From Eunapius fragilis (lineage: Eukaryota; Porifera; Demospongiae; Spongillida; Spongillidae), in the NCBI GenBank assembly GCA_963681505.1, contig OY811979.1:7293736-7357735 (forward strand): DNA of 64,000 nt. The letters are read 5' to 3'. Position numbers and translations under genes: made by a program. The notes below the pieces were generated by a model that was given only the letters and a program-made list of their open reading frames with translations, searched no databases and had not been told where the DNA came from. Shown here piece after piece: positions 1-12,286 of the stretch; within the stretch, counting starts at the first letter, position 1, and each line of letters begins with the position of its first letter.

Positions 1-28
1 AGACGCATGCGCAATCGCAATAATAGCC

Positions 29-244
29 ATGTCCGCGGCCGTCAAAGGAAAAAGGAGTGTATTGATTCTCTGTGATTGTTCCAAGTGTAACAAAAGATGC
101 TACTATTCCTATAAAACAGTTCGCAGACATCGCAGTCTTTTCGGTCTTTACGGTCGCGTGAAATCGTCTGCTGCAGCATGTGCGCTTCAATTAGCACAAC
201 CAGGTAAATGCATTTGCACGTACGCAGGCGCTGATCCAGAATAA
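29..244 (+). other. Short cysteine-rich ORF, possible transposon protein fragment
   Basis: An open frame of 71 codons carries a Cys-rich patch near its start (CDCSKCNKRC, about residues 15-24) followed by a basic TVRRHR stretch. Short Cys-x2-Cys plus Arg/His segments of this kind occur at the N-terminus of some invertebrate transposon proteins, but I cannot name a family. No splice sites or downstream exon are evident. It may be a decayed fragment. Confidence 0.25.
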
Positions 245-1300
245 TTTGTAAGATGTGGGTGGAGGTGGGGAATACCACTATCACATTGGGATCACTTTCA
301 CCATGGCCAACATTATAGGTTGTCACTTTTTGTGCTTCATATCACCTGTCCCGTGGTTTTGAAATTAATTGCGAGTCAAATTAATATTTTTGCATAATAA
401 AAGTATATCATCTAGGAAGGATATGGGGTACCTTTGTGACAAACAGCCCCATTTAATTATTTATTTCTATTACAGCTCAGAGAATCAAAAAAGTACTGAT
501 GGCTAATAATGATTTTAAAAACTAATTGGTTTTTGTAGTTTTATGAGATCAATTCACCACAAATGCACTTCGACTGTTCAGATAACTGACCCCTTGTTAT
601 AATGTGCAGCCATTCCTGTCAGATATTTGTCTCACTCAACTGAAAATTGTATTTGGATTTTAAATACACTACACAACAACCCCATGCATTGCTCATTATT
701 TTATCATATTTATATAACTTCAGTTTATGCCATTCATTGATTGGAATACATCCATTAATACTGAGAACAAATCATTTACATGCATGGCATGGTAAAGGCA
801 CAAAAGAAGTATAATTCTATCTTACCACTGCACATCTCTTTTTTAGCACTCAATGTCATTATCTTGCATGTCATATATAATTTGTCTCCCTACTATATGA
901 TCTGAAAGCATTTTGGCATTATATTAGTATAATTGAGCATATTGCTCTTTCAGAATCATGTACAAATAAAGGTATCATTCATTTCCATGGTGTGATCACT
1001 ATTTCAGTTACTTTTTACTGGTGCACATATATAGTGATTGATTCAGATATAAGGGATAAGGAGGAACTGCTGTATAATTCAGATGGCACCTCAGATTCAG
1101 GTACATTTCAGTGCATGTGTTTTTTATATAATAATTATGATGATTATAATCATTAAAGATGAGCCAGCTTCTTCTTTGCAATTGGGGTTGTTTGAAGATT
1201 CATATGAAAGCAATGTCATGGATGCAGGTGATTATTGCATTTACTTACTGTGTTACAATGAAACATGTCTACATGTCTACAGTGGTAGAGGCGGATGTAT
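245..1300. other. No gene seen; AT-rich unique sequence
   Basis: The stretch is AT-rich with stops in all frames and no recognisable coding segment, tandem array or inverted repeat. It ends at the assembly gap. Confidence 0.5.
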
Positions 1301-1500
1301 NNNNNNNNNNNNNNNNNNNNNNNNNNNNNNNNNNNNNNNNNNNNNNNNNNNNNNNNNNNNNNNNNNNNNNNNNNNNNNNNNNNNNNNNNNNNNNNNNNNN
1401 NNNNNNNNNNNNNNNNNNNNNNNNNNNNNNNNNNNNNNNNNNNNNNNNNNNNNNNNNNNNNNNNNNNNNNNNNNNNNNNNNNNNNNNNNNNNNNNNNNNN
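1301..1500. other. Assembly gap (200 N)
   Basis: Exactly 200 unknown bases are present. The round number suggests a placeholder gap rather than a measured length. Frames that appear open across it are artefacts. Confidence 0.99.
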
Positions 1501-1691
1501 TGCTCTTAGGTTGTAGTAACCTGGTACAGAAAGCCTCTGTCTCCTGTGTCACTTTTATGCCAGTACTGATCGATGTGTAGCCATACACATGTAGATATAC
1601 AACCAGTTTTCCACACATCTGAAGCAGATACTTCAGCCATGAGGTGGAATTAACTTCCGAAAATTTCACCTGATCTAAAAGCACTATTTGT

Positions 1692-2661
1692 AGTACACCT
1701 GTTTCAAGGCTGTAAGCATATTTTGAGGCTGCACACCTGTATGCATATTTTAAGACTGTATGCTGTACACCTCAGCCTTTAGGGATGGTAAATGTGGGAG
1801 GTCATGTGATATTGTACTGCACTCTAGTCCCAAGTTTGGGATGTGATCTGACAGAGTGATTTAACTACACTTTGTGTCTGTCATGCTTTGTGTCAGTGGT
1901 TTCATTTCACTGTCCTGTTATTTGGTTTATAGAGTACTACTTCATCTCTTCCTGTTTGGTGACTACTGGTAGCTCTGTTCAGTCTGGAGTCTTGACTGCT
2001 GTTTTGTTTGTTTCTACCTCTACTGGCTTATAAGAGGTTAGAACACGTATAGTGATGTCTCAGGGGATGGGGTAGAGGGGTGGTTATTGTGGTATTGCTA
2101 TGAGGTAAATCAGGCTAATTATAGGTTTGACACTGAAACCTTTGGGATCCTCGTGAGGATCATTCCATATCATTTGGGACTAGAGTTGGAAGCTATAGTT
2201 TAGATTTTAGGGTAAATGCTCATATATTTGTTTGATCTGTCTTAGTTATTGTACTGTTTATTTTAGCCCTAATCTGAAGCAAGAGATTGTTGTTGATGCA
2301 TGACAAGTGTGTTACATGAGCATCACAAACTTCAGCTAAGAACATGTGTTTCTGCATGAAGCTTACATTGTACCTTCAGGAATATTGAAATGTATATGTC
2401 ATGGTTGTCATCATTTACATATTCAAATGTGGTTCAGAAGCCTACCACATGTTTGAATATATAGAAATAACACTATTTGGAGTTTGTGTTTACGAACAAT
2501 ACTGAAAACAGTCTTTATAGGAGATATGTGTTAAAATTATCCACTGGCCTCTCCCGATCGATCCTTGTCAGAGTCCACCACTGTTGGTCTTTGGGTACTC
2601 TACTTGTTCCTGACTTCTGAAGTCCTTTTGCTGTCACTAAAGAAGAATATTATTATTGAAG
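1692..2661 (+). repeat. Dispersed repeat, copy A (inverted relative to copy B near 50.4-51.1 kb)
   Basis: Read on the plus strand, this segment matches the reverse complement of 50420-51064 along most of its length, with indels. Shared anchors include TGTTTCAAGGCTGTA at the left end, GTTAGAACACGTATAGTGAT in the middle, and a match through the sequence around 2580-2661 at the right end. It has no coding potential. The two copies lie about 48 kb apart in opposite orientation. It looks like a non-autonomous interspersed repeat of unknown class. Confidence 0.85.
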
Positions 2662-2875
2662 GCGTAGCAAGTTGAACTGTATCTTAGGTGAGGTGGACCT
2701 TAGTGCTTTAATAGTTGTGCACCATGCCACAGTCATTTTGGTGGTGTAATGTATGGATAGAGGTTACGATAATGTCACTCTTAAGTTGTTGTTGTAATAC
2801 AGTGAACACCTGACAAATTGCTGAGTGAAGTAGAATTGTGTAAGCACCATTGTAATGTTTGCCCCTACTCATATC

Positions 2876-3668
2876 ATGCACCTATCAATGGTAAGTGCAG
2901 CCCCCCCCCCCCCCCCCCCAATCCGGGACATATAGGAGATTAGTGGGGGATTTGACCGCTAATTGGATTATTGTTTGACCAGCATGGGGGATTTGACATT
3001 GGGGGGCGGTCTACAAATGGTGACAAAAAGGTTTCTAGTGTCATTGCTCCCATATAGACAGATCCTAGTATCGTTACTCTCTTTTCTAGGCGCATACACA
3101 ATATCTGCACCTATTAAGCCTCAAGAGCGTGCTTAAAAAAGAAAGTAATATACAAAACAAACACGTACAGTACAAATAATTCTTTATAAATGAATAAACA
3201 TACGTCAGTTTCTACGAGCTCCACATGCGACTCAGGACATCATAGCTGATCTGCGATACCTGTAATAAGACAGCACTGTAATCACGAACAGAACATCAAC
3301 ACAAACAAGCATGCACTTTAAATAGAATACAAAACTACTACTAGACTGTACAAAAAAAACATGTTAAAATACCAGCGCAATTGACCAATTTGCATTTAGT
3401 ATCACGATTTATACCAATAAAGGCAAACGCACGTTCTTTTATTTGTTTTGAGTATTAGAACAACATGTACACCGTAGGCTAGTTAGGGCTTAGGCCTTCT
3501 AATATATTTTAGAATAGATAGGACAGGGTCGAAGAGAGGGTCATTTGACCAGTTATTAACCCCCAACTGTGGGGCATTTGATTTCATTAATGTCATATCC
3601 CCCATATGTCCCGGATGGGGGCAGGGGAGGGGAGGGGGGGGGGTTGCACTTACCATTGATAGGTGCAT
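2876..3668. mobile_element. 0.8-kb terminal-inverted-repeat element (non-autonomous DNA transposon)
   Basis: The left end ATGCACCTATCAATGGTAAG is matched exactly in reverse complement at the right end. The inverted repeat continues through a C-rich tract and a CCGGGACATA motif, giving TIRs of about 60 bp with length differences in the poly-C/poly-G run. The inside lacks an ORF of useful length. The target-site duplication is unclear; AT at both edges is possible. Confidence 0.8.
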
Positions 3669-3866
3669 AAGATGTTGATGTAGCTTAAACTCAGTTGTAC
3701 CATTATCCTTTTGTACATAAGGTTATGTTTTCTGAGCATTTTTATCTGTGCATGAAGTCTCATTTGTAAGGCATGCTGAGCAAAACGTGCTGAGCAAAAA
3801 CCAATAGCTGCTGTCCCTCAGTACATAAAGTAATATTGAAGCTTTTATGGTTGGGTGCATAATTAG

Positions 3867-4370
3867 TGATTTCATTGCTACATGTACAGGGTGATTTCAT
3901 TGCTACATGTACAGGATGATTTCATTGCTACATGTACAGGATGATTTCATTGCTACATGTACAGGGTGATTTCATTGCTACATGTACAGGATGATTTCAT
4001 TGCTACATGTACAGGGTGATTTCATTGCTACATGTACAGGGTGATTTCATTGCTACATGTACAGGGTGATTTCATTGCTACATGTACAGGGTGATTTCAT
4101 TGCTACATGTACAGGGTGATTTCATTGCTACATGTACAGGGTGATTTCATTGCTACATGTACAGGGTGATTTTTCATTGCTACATGTACAGGGTGATTTC
4201 ATTGCTACATGTACAGGGTGATTTCATTGCTACATGTACAGGGTGATTTCATTGCTACATGAGGGTGATTTCATTGCTACATGTACAGGGTGATTTCATT
4301 GCTACATGTACTGGGTGATTTCATTGCTACATGTACAGGATGATTTCAGTGCTACATGTACAGGGTGATT
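3867..4370. repeat. 25-bp tandem array, about 20 copies
   Basis: The unit GTGATTTCATTGCTACATGT plus ACAGG repeats head to tail. Most units are identical. Variants carry GGATG instead of GGGTG, one unit has two extra T, and one is truncated near 4258. The unit contains the palindrome ACATGT. No protein function is suggested. Confidence 0.95.
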
Positions 4371-4628
4371 CAAAGTTGCGCAAAATGGTATAACTTTTAA
4401 CCATTTACATAAACTGAGCAGTGACTACTAATCATTAATTACTGGCATGATTTTGGTTTCAATAAAGTTTAACCTGGTTAAATAGAATAGCTGCCTTGCG
4501 CTGCCTCAGGATGTTAACAGCCCTTGGAAAAGTTACAAATGGGTGACACTAGCGATGCATCTGGAAGCCATTTTTTAAAAGAAAAAAAAACAAATGGCGT
4601 AATGCCTAAATCCAATGTAAACAACTGC

Positions 4629-4985
4629 TCTCAGCTCGTACGCATTTTTGCTCTCGGACCATACGCAATTTTGCTCTCGGACCGTACGCAATTTTGTTCT
4701 CGGACCGTACGCAATTTTGCTCTCAGACCGTACGCAATTTTGCTCTTGGACCGTACGCAATTTTGCTCTCGGACCGTACGCAATTTTGCTCTCGGACCGT
4801 ACGCAATTTTGTTCTCGGACCGTACGCAATTTTGCTCTCAGACCGTACGCAATTTTGCTCTTGGACCGTACGCAATTTTGCTCTCGGACCGTACGCAATT
4901 TTGCTCTCGGACCGTACGCAATTTTGCTCTCGGACCGTACGCAATTTTGCTCTCAGACCGTACTCATTTTTGCTCTCAAACCGCT
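4629..4985. repeat. 23-bp tandem array with higher-order structure
   Basis: The unit is CTCGGACCGTACGCAATTTT plus GCT. Unit variants (CTCGGA, GTTCTCGGA, CTCAGA, CTTGGA) recur in a fixed order of five, so there is a 115-bp higher-order repeat repeated about twice and then decaying. Because 23 is not a multiple of three, long ORFs open on both strands; these are artefacts. Confidence 0.93.
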
Positions 4986-5015
4986 GCTCGTACTCACGAC
5001 CTACCGGGCCACCGT

Positions 5016-5505
5016 ATTGGCTGTTTGCTCTTAGTTACGATGGAATTTATTAGTTCATAATGAACCACGATCAGATTGGATGTAGACCTCCTTCCACATG
5101 ATACCCTCTCTTGCTAGTTGAGTACAGACCACCTCCTCCCATGAACATTCTCGTGCCCCAAACATGCATGCATTAGAATGAGTTACATTGTCAAATAGCA
5201 CAGAAGTTCAGAAGTTTGGTTTCTTATGAACAAGTAAAAAGCACAACCTTACCAAACTGTGCTGGGCAGCCTAAGGGTGCTTCCAGCAATTACCCCATCA
5301 ATACTGTTTCACACACATCCTTGTTTGTCAAATTGTAGTTTATTAATTCATAATGAACCACGAGCATCAAAACCTGAGCACCCTTATCTCACTCATGGCA
5401 TCATTTCATTCACATAAAGTTGTGTATCTCTAGGTTGGCTGTTTGTTCTTAATTACGATGGGTAGAATTCATTAATTCATAATGAACCATGAACATCAAA
5501 ACCTG
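5016..5505. repeat. Locally duplicated 60-70-bp segment (three copies)
   Basis: Copies near 5016-5080, 5334-5372 (partial) and 5434-5505 share GGCTGTTTGCTCTTAGTTAC-like and AATTCATAATGAACCA sequence. They are separated by unrelated sequence and are diverged, so they look like an old local duplication. Confidence 0.7.
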
Positions 5506-5623
5506 TTTAACCTGTTACAGATACTAATAGGTACAATGTGTTAGACCTTAGTATTTGCAAGACTTTGTGTTGAGCAAATGTTCTTTAGTTTTTGTTAAGG
5601 TGTCTTTTTGCAACCAGAACTCA

Positions 5624-5787
5624 GTTGCAGTGTCATCCCGGGAAGGTTCAAAACACAATCGTTGTCCTATTTTGTATTATTAGTGTCAATGCCTAAGCTT
5701 TTATGCATGTCACATTTATGCCCAAAAAAACATGGCGGCGATTGGTGCGACATGTTGTTTGGAACCTTCCCAGGATGACACTGCAAC
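5624..5787. mobile_element. 164-bp MITE with 26-bp TIRs
   Basis: GTTGCAGTGTCATCCCGGGA at the left end is repeated in inverted orientation at the right end with one mismatch (CCAGGATGACACTGCAAC). The core is non-coding. The size and structure are those of a miniature inverted-repeat element. Confidence 0.8.
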
Positions 5788-6599
5788 CCCTCTATTCAAT
5801 TTTGCACGTGCCTATTGTGAGTACTTTATCTCCAATGTTTTATGATTGCACCATTTATTGGCGTTTTTTTTACATGTAGATCAAGTGCGATGTCAGATAA
5901 AGATTTTTCAACTAAAGGTATATTTTTCGTCTCTTAATGTAGCAATGTTTATCCTAGATCCTTACTAAGTTTAAGTTGAATAGCTATACCCCTTACAATT
6001 ATTCCCGCTATCCAAATTAGCTGTTGGAGGAGGAGATGAACCTGACGCCCTGGCAGGATGATTCCCTGATTTAAATTGTTCAAACTCTACCCGAAAAAGA
6101 ACCTTACAGTAGACGTTATATCCTAAGTCGTACCTAAGGTAGTCTTATGCATATTGCATACATCAGTCCCTTAGTTAACCATACTGTAGGTTAACCTGAG
6201 TCGCATGGAGTTTAAATTCTGGTGCCGTTTGTAACCTCCGTAACAACCTTTCCTCTATTGTAATTAGGGGGCCGTGGAGGAAGAGGAGGGGACCGTGAAG
6301 GGCTAGAAGCTGGTAAGGATTCCCTGAGTTTTGGTTGTAAATGTTCACTGATAACATGAGCCGGAGGGGGGGTGGGATCCTCCAACCATGTGACCTTACT
6401 AACCCCCTTAACAATCTTTCCTCTATCCTCTTTCCCCCCCCCACATTGAACCATTATGGGATCTCAACCTTCTTATTCTGGGAGGGGAAGTATCTAATTG
6501 CATTTAAATTGGAGGTTTAAGACTAAATTCCTAGATGGAGCTGGTGAGTATCATGTAGAAAAGGAATTATTAACAACATAGCTGTTTCTTTCACCACAG
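5788..6599. other. No confirmed gene; possible exon-like fragment
   Basis: A GGAGGAGATGAACCT stretch near 6030 recurs near 32795. A TATATCCTAAGTCG-type motif near 6118 recurs near 32665. These look like pieces of a dispersed repeat. No complete exon could be placed. Confidence 0.4.
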
Positions 6600-9462
6600 G
6601 ACCCAGTTTCAGTAGAGGGACAAAAAGAAGTAAGTAATGGATTTATTATGTCCAAGTGAATCATTATGTACGTAAGGGTTGTATATGTAAGTTTAACCTT
6701 AGGAACCAAAAGACAAAAAATGTTGCTGATGGTAAGAGTTTACAGAGTTTTAAAGTATTTTTTTTTCCAGTGGTAGCAAGTAAAGTCATCAATATTAACA
6801 TTCTGTTAAAGAGTTAAGTTTGTGCTGGTACCTGCTGCTGTCTCATTGAAGAGGCTACAGATGGTATGCATGACTAAACAAACACATATAGACACTTCAG
6901 TTTAGGAAGGTTGAATGGGTAGGCACATGATTCTACTGTAAGTTTTTCTGTCAGCTGGTGGTTAAATCAAACATTTCATTTGTTCAGAGATAGAGAAATG
7001 TCTCCAAGACAAGCAAACAAAGAGGCACCACTCTGCAGGTAAAAACCATTAAAGTGATCAATACAGCATCTTTGTAATCTGCATTTCATTCATTTTCACC
7101 AAGAAAATTGAATCAGTTAAGTTTAATCAGTCATCTCACTGCATCAGTTATATAAATCACCTGCATTACCTCCAACCATGGATGTGATGGAAGCATCGTA
7201 GGATCTCTCCTAACTAGCTTAGAGAATAAATGTATGTGTTAGTAAAGATAAAACAAATCAGTATGTGTTTTATTCTATTTCTAGGCTCAGGGCACACAAT
7301 GAACACAAGTAGCAAGAGTCAATCAATATATTATGAAGGTAAGGAAAGGATTCATTAAATGACTAAAGACGAATGGTGTCATGTATGTTTGGTGGTTATG
7401 TAAAATAAAATATATGGTTGTGAATTTTAGGGACATCAACTATGCACATATGCAGCACATAGGGGCCTAAAGTACAAACACCTCATTCCATATATCTTCA
7501 CCACCCACCCACCCACCCACCCAAATAGAGGAGGCGGAGGAGGCTAAGGACGAAGTGGAGAATGCTAAGCCCATGGAGGCTGAGACCACAGTGGTGGAGG
7601 CTAGGAAAGACATGGCGGAGGATCAAACTAATATAGTTCTGTCTGAGACCAAAGCTGAGGAGGCTAGGAAAGAAGTGGAGAAGGCTAGTAAAGAAGTGGA
7701 AACAGCTGAGGTCAGAGTGGCGGAGGCTACATTCGTGGAAAAGAAGCAGGAAATACAGGAGACAATAAAAAGCAAAAAGAAGCAATTGGAGGAGCAAATG
7801 CAGAAATTGGAGGAAGAAAAGAAAGCATTGAACAAGGAAAAGAAAGCATTGAACAAGCGAATGCAGAAATTGGAGGAGGATTTGGCAAAAGAACAATCGG
7901 TACAGCAAAATGTTCTCCCATGCAGTGCATGCATGTGCACGTTCCATTCAGGCTGTAGATGTCATATCATTAGGGAAGTTTACATACATGCACTTCCAAA
8001 TCATCCCTGATGTGCTTGGGGAACGATGGGTTGTGGTTCCTGGTAGTAATGTGGTCAAAATAGTGTATTACATTTAAGATTCTTATCTAATTAACCAGCA
8101 GACTCTGCAGAATGCTCAGACAATAAATTGGATACAAAGTCAGCTATCTCAGAAAGAAACACAACTATCTCAGATACAAACTCAGCTATCTCAGATACAA
8201 ACTCAGCTAACTCAGATACAAACTCAGCTAACTGAGAAAGAGAAGCAACTCACATCACTGCAAGGTGAGGGAGTAATTGATGAGGGAGGGTGAACAGGGA
8301 AGCTGCTATGGGAGTTAGGTGTGGAATTGTAATGAGATGTTAAATGGATGGGTGGATCCATCCATCCATCCATCCATCCATCCATCCATCCATCCATCCA
8401 TCCCGTCCCGTCCCATCCCATCCCATCCCATCCATCAATATATCCAGTGTGGTCATCATCCAGTTTAGTTCTCATCTAGTTTGGTCTTCATCCAATGTGG
8501 TCATCATTTATTGCGGTCATCATCCAGTGTGTTCTTCATCCAGTGTGGTCATCATCCAGTGTCTTCACCATCTAGTGTGATCATCACACCCGGTCTGGTC
8601 CTCATCCCAATTGTGATCATCATGTGATCATCACCCATGTCTGGTCATCCAGTGTGTTCATCGTCCAGTGTCTTCATCATCCAGTGTGGCCCTCATTCAG
8701 TATGATCCTCATTCGGTGTGATCATCCAGTGTGGTCATCATCTAGTATGATCATTTAGTGAGGTCACCATTGTCATCATCTAGTGTGGTCATCATGGTCA
8801 TCATCTAGTGTGGTCACTATGTTCATGTGGTCTCTATGTTCATCATCCGGTGTGGTCCTCATCTAGTGTGATCAACATCTAGTGTGATCCTCGTCCAGGG
8901 TGATCATCCATTACGATCCTTATCCAGTGTGGTCATCATGCTCATCATCTAGTGTGGTCACCACGATCGTCTGGTGTGGTCACATGATGTTAATCCAGTG
9001 TGGTCATCATCCAGTGTGGTCATCATCCAGTGTGATCATCATTCAGTGTGCTCATCATGTTATGTCTTCATCCAGTTTGTTCTTCATCCTGTGATGATTG
9101 TCATCCAGGGGTGATCATCCAGTGTAGTCATTATTCAGTGTGGTCATCATCTAATGTGATCATCATCCAGTGTGGTCCTCATCTAGTGTGGTCATCATCC
9201 AGTGTAGTCCTCATCCAGTGTGGTCATCATCTAGTGTGATCCTCATTCAGTGTGGTCCTCATTTAGTGTGATTATCATCTAAGTGTGATCCTCCAGGGTG
9301 ATAGTCCAGTGGAATCCTCATCCATCCATCCATCCATCCATCCATCCATCCATCCATTCATCCATCCATCCTCACTTTTATATTGAATTGAACTTGTTTT
9401 TTAATTTTTTTCTGCGTGTACAGATGGGCTGCAATCACAAAGTAAAAGACGAAAACAATTTG
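6600..9462 (+). CDS. Coiled-coil protein gene, partial exon model
   Basis: Consistent splice sites and phases define exons at 6600-6629, 6988-7038, 7285-7338, 7529-7899, 8099-8264 and 9424-9462. The first four junctions are phase 1, the junction at 7899/8099 is phase 0, and later ones are phase 1 again. Exon 7529-7899 encodes 123 residues of Glu/Lys/Ala heptads. Exon 8099-8264 encodes a Gln-rich heptad repeat (SQIQTQL repeated). The 9424 exon is basic (SKRRKQF), possibly a nuclear signal. The whole is predicted to be a long coiled coil of unknown function. The upstream start and any further exons were not found. A related exon of almost equal length lies on the minus strand at 46545-46916. 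I do not recognise the family. Confidence 0.65.
7501..7523. repeat. (CCAC)n microsatellite abutting a splice acceptor
   Basis: About five CCAC units run directly into AAATAG, the acceptor of the coiled-coil exon at 7529. The repeat takes the place normally held by a polypyrimidine tract. Confidence 0.8.
8347..9372. repeat. (CATC)n microsatellites flanking a degenerate 15-16-bp minisatellite
   Basis: CATC tetranucleotide runs at about 8357-8402 and 9318-9370 bracket roughly 900 bp of degenerate CCAGTGTGGTCATCAT-type repeats. The whole block lies in the intron between the exons ending at 8264 and starting at 9424. Confidence 0.9.
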
Positions 9463-10450
9463 GTGTGTTACAGTCATTGTTTAAAATGATAGCATTTATA
9501 TTTACCAACCATCCAAACACATGCTCATTCATATGAATTCATTTCATAATGGAAATTTAGTGCCTGGTTTGGTATTTTGCTTACCATAGTCAGCACATAT
9601 CTGTAGGAATTAAGCTCTTCTGTTGACTAACAGTGTCGAATTAGTATTATAAATCAATTGTATGATTTGTTCCTTCAATACATGTACACAGGGGTTTTTT
9701 TTACAGTAAGTCTTTACTTCAGTTATAGAGAGGAAAGCCCACAATGTTGTAATTTGTTTATGCAATTGGTCAAGATTTTGAATCCACACATGTTTTGATC
9801 AAGTATAAATATGAGATTTGAGATCCGGTGGGTAAAGTTTGTAGATGTCATTGACCTGACTTGGTGGTGAGTACATTTACATTGGATCTGGAAAAATGGA
9901 ATACTTTTTGTGTTCAAACCCCCCCCCCCTCCCCACCCCCCCACTCCACCTCATAGCTGTTTGGGACCAGGCATTAGGTTTACAATTAGATGTGTACCGT
10001 AAATTGCATTTACGTATGAGCCTCATTATAAATACTGTATCATTAGTGAGCCATATCATGCTCATTTTAAGTCCCAACATACGAGAAAATACTTCCCCAG
10101 CTAACCCTATGCAGATACTAATAGTCCACATATTGCAGGGAAGTGGTTAATTCAGGTCAATGACACGGGTGCCCAATTAATATAATTCTCATACACCATA
10201 TCATGAATGTCACCGAACCAAAAAGGGAAAGACGGTTATTTTTATGTTTTGATCAAATCGCCAAACCGTTTGCTTTAAGAGAACAAAAAAGCTCGTACTG
10301 TTCTCCTTCCCAGTCAGATTTTTCTTCATAGTCGTTGTCGTCTTTATGGGTGAGTATAATTCGGGATAGGAATGTTTATAGAGTCTCTAGATTTTCTGAA
10401 TGAACATCTGCTGTTATCGAATATATAAATAAAGCATGTAGTTAGCTAGT
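9463..10450. other. No gene seen
   Basis: The sequence is AT-rich with one C-rich tract near 9920-9945. Open frames here are short, and the longest pair lie antisense to each other over the C-rich tract. No splice-supported exon was found beyond 9462. Confidence 0.45.
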
Positions 10451-12286
10451 GGGTCATTCTATATCGATTCAACACACATAAGTTTCATTTTTGGAAGCAT
10501 TTTTGTGGATAAGTGCAGGCTATTACCCTGTGTATATTTATGTATTATACTAACTTTTAAATATCAATTGTTCGCAAGTTATTAGGTGTGAAAAAGTTGA
10601 CCACATATGTAAACTATGCTAATTATCTTTGCGAGCGTTACAGCAGTAGCGATGTGTTTTTTTCCGTGCGTACAGAACGTCATGAGTATCACGCTGTTTA
10701 ATAAAAAAAGGAACTTCATAATTGAGCACAACAGAAAATATGCTTTTCGAGCGTAATAGTTGTCACCATTTAAAAATACACACTTTTTTTTGGTTTTTTT
10801 AAAATTTTAATGAAAGGCTATCTGTTTGCCTGTTGTGTTTCTAATCGCAAGACGGAACGCCAAGCCGTTAATAAACTACATCGATCGAAGCGCTCGTGTT
10901 TTAGTCTTAAAGAAACCCTTCTAATGTGTTAATTGTGCACTAAACAAACTTATAATTGGCCACACATAATGAATTTAATTACTTGATGTATATAACCCTC
11001 TTCCCTCATGGTCCACCATGTCACCCTCCTCCCTCATGGTCCATCTGTGTCACCCTCTCCCTGGTGGACCATGAGGGAGGAGGGTGACATGGTGGACCAT
11101 GAGGGAGGGGTGAGGGAGGAGGGTGACAAGGTGGATCATAAGGGAGGGGTAAGGGAAGAGGGTGACATGGTGGACCATGAGGGAGGAGGGTGACATGGTG
11201 GACTATGAGGGAGAGAGTGACATGATGGACCATGAGGGTGGAAGGTGACATGATGGACCATGAGGGAGGAGGGTGACATGGTGGACCACGAGGGAGAGGG
11301 TGGCATAGTGGACCATGAGGGAGAGGTGAGGAGGAGGGTGACATGGTAGACCATGTGGGAGGGGTGAGGGAGGATGGTGACAAGGTGGATCATAAGGGAG
11401 GGGTAAGGGAGGAGGGTGACATGGTGGGCCATGAGGGAGGAGGGTGACATGGTGGACTATGATGTCACCCTCCTCCCTCATGGTCCACCATGTCACCCTC
11501 CTCCCTCATGGTCCATCATGTCACCCTCCTCCCTCATGACTCACCACGTCACCCTCCTGTGCTGTGTAGCATATGTGTTCATGTGAAAGGTTGACATGAT
11601 GGACCATGAGGGAGAAGGGTGGCATGGTGGACCATGAGGGAGAGGGTGACATGGTGGACCATGAGGGTGGAGGGTTATATGGTGGACTATGAGGGAGAGG
11701 GTGAGACAGACTTGTTTAGTCATTAAAAAGGGGAACATTCTTTGTACATCAAGTAATTGAATTCATTATGTGTGGCCAATTATAGGTTTGTTTAGTGCTC
11801 AATTAACACATTAGAAGGGTTTCTTTATGACTAAAACACGAGCGCTTTGATGCGATGTAGTTTAGTAATGGCTTGGCGTTCCGTCTTGCGATTGGAAACA
11901 CAACAAGCAAACAGATAGCCTTTCATTAAAATAAAATAAAAACCAAAAAAAAAGTGTGTCTTTTTAAATGGTGACAACTATTACGCTCGAAAAGCATATT
12001 TTTTGTTGTGCTCAATTATGAAGTTCCTTTTTTTATTAAACAGCGTGATAGTCATGACGTTCTGTACGCACGGAAAAATAACCATCGCTACTGCTATAAC
12101 GCTCGCAAAGATAATTAGCATAGTTTACATATGTGGTCAACTTTTTCACACCTAATAACTTACGAACAATTGATATTTAAAAGTTAGTATAATACATAAA
12201 TATACACAGGGTAATAGCCTGCACTCTTCCACAAAAATGCTTCCAAAAATGAAACTTATGTGTGTTGAATCGATATAGAATGACCC
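10451..12286. mobile_element. Fold-back element with about 540-bp inverted arms
   Basis: The left arm (10451-10991) and right arm (11745-12286) are near-identical inverted copies starting GGGTCATTCTATATCGATTC. They differ by small indels and substitutions. The middle is a minisatellite, not a gene. TAGT flanks both ends (10447-10450, 12287-12290), a possible 4-bp target-site duplication. Long arms, a tandem-repeat core and no transposase make it a non-autonomous fold-back-type DNA element. The superfamily is unknown. Confidence 0.9.
10997..11705. repeat. Minisatellite core of the fold-back element, with internal inversions
   Basis: Units of about 29 bp (GGTGGACCATGAGGGAGGAG plus GGTGACAT) run on one strand through most of the block. 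They switch to the opposite strand at about 10997-11060 and 11461-11560, then switch back. Variants GGTAGACC, GGATCATAAG and GAGAGGGTG occur. Long Pro/His/Ser ORFs on the minus strand are artefacts of the repeat. Confidence 0.9.

Noticed and set aside
1083-1684. ORFs spanning the assembly gap
   Set aside because: Most of their length is unknown bases.
3867-4370. Possible CRISPR-like direct repeats
   Set aside because: Units are head to tail with no spacers, and the genome is eukaryotic.
4524-5060. 178-codon ORF with repeated TVRNFALGPYAILLSD-type units
   Set aside because: A product of the 23-bp array; all three frames give similar repeats because 23 is not divisible by three.
11021-11496. 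Pro/His/Ser-rich ORFs of about 100-120 codons
   Set aside because: They lie entirely within the minisatellite core of the fold-back element and exist in several frames.
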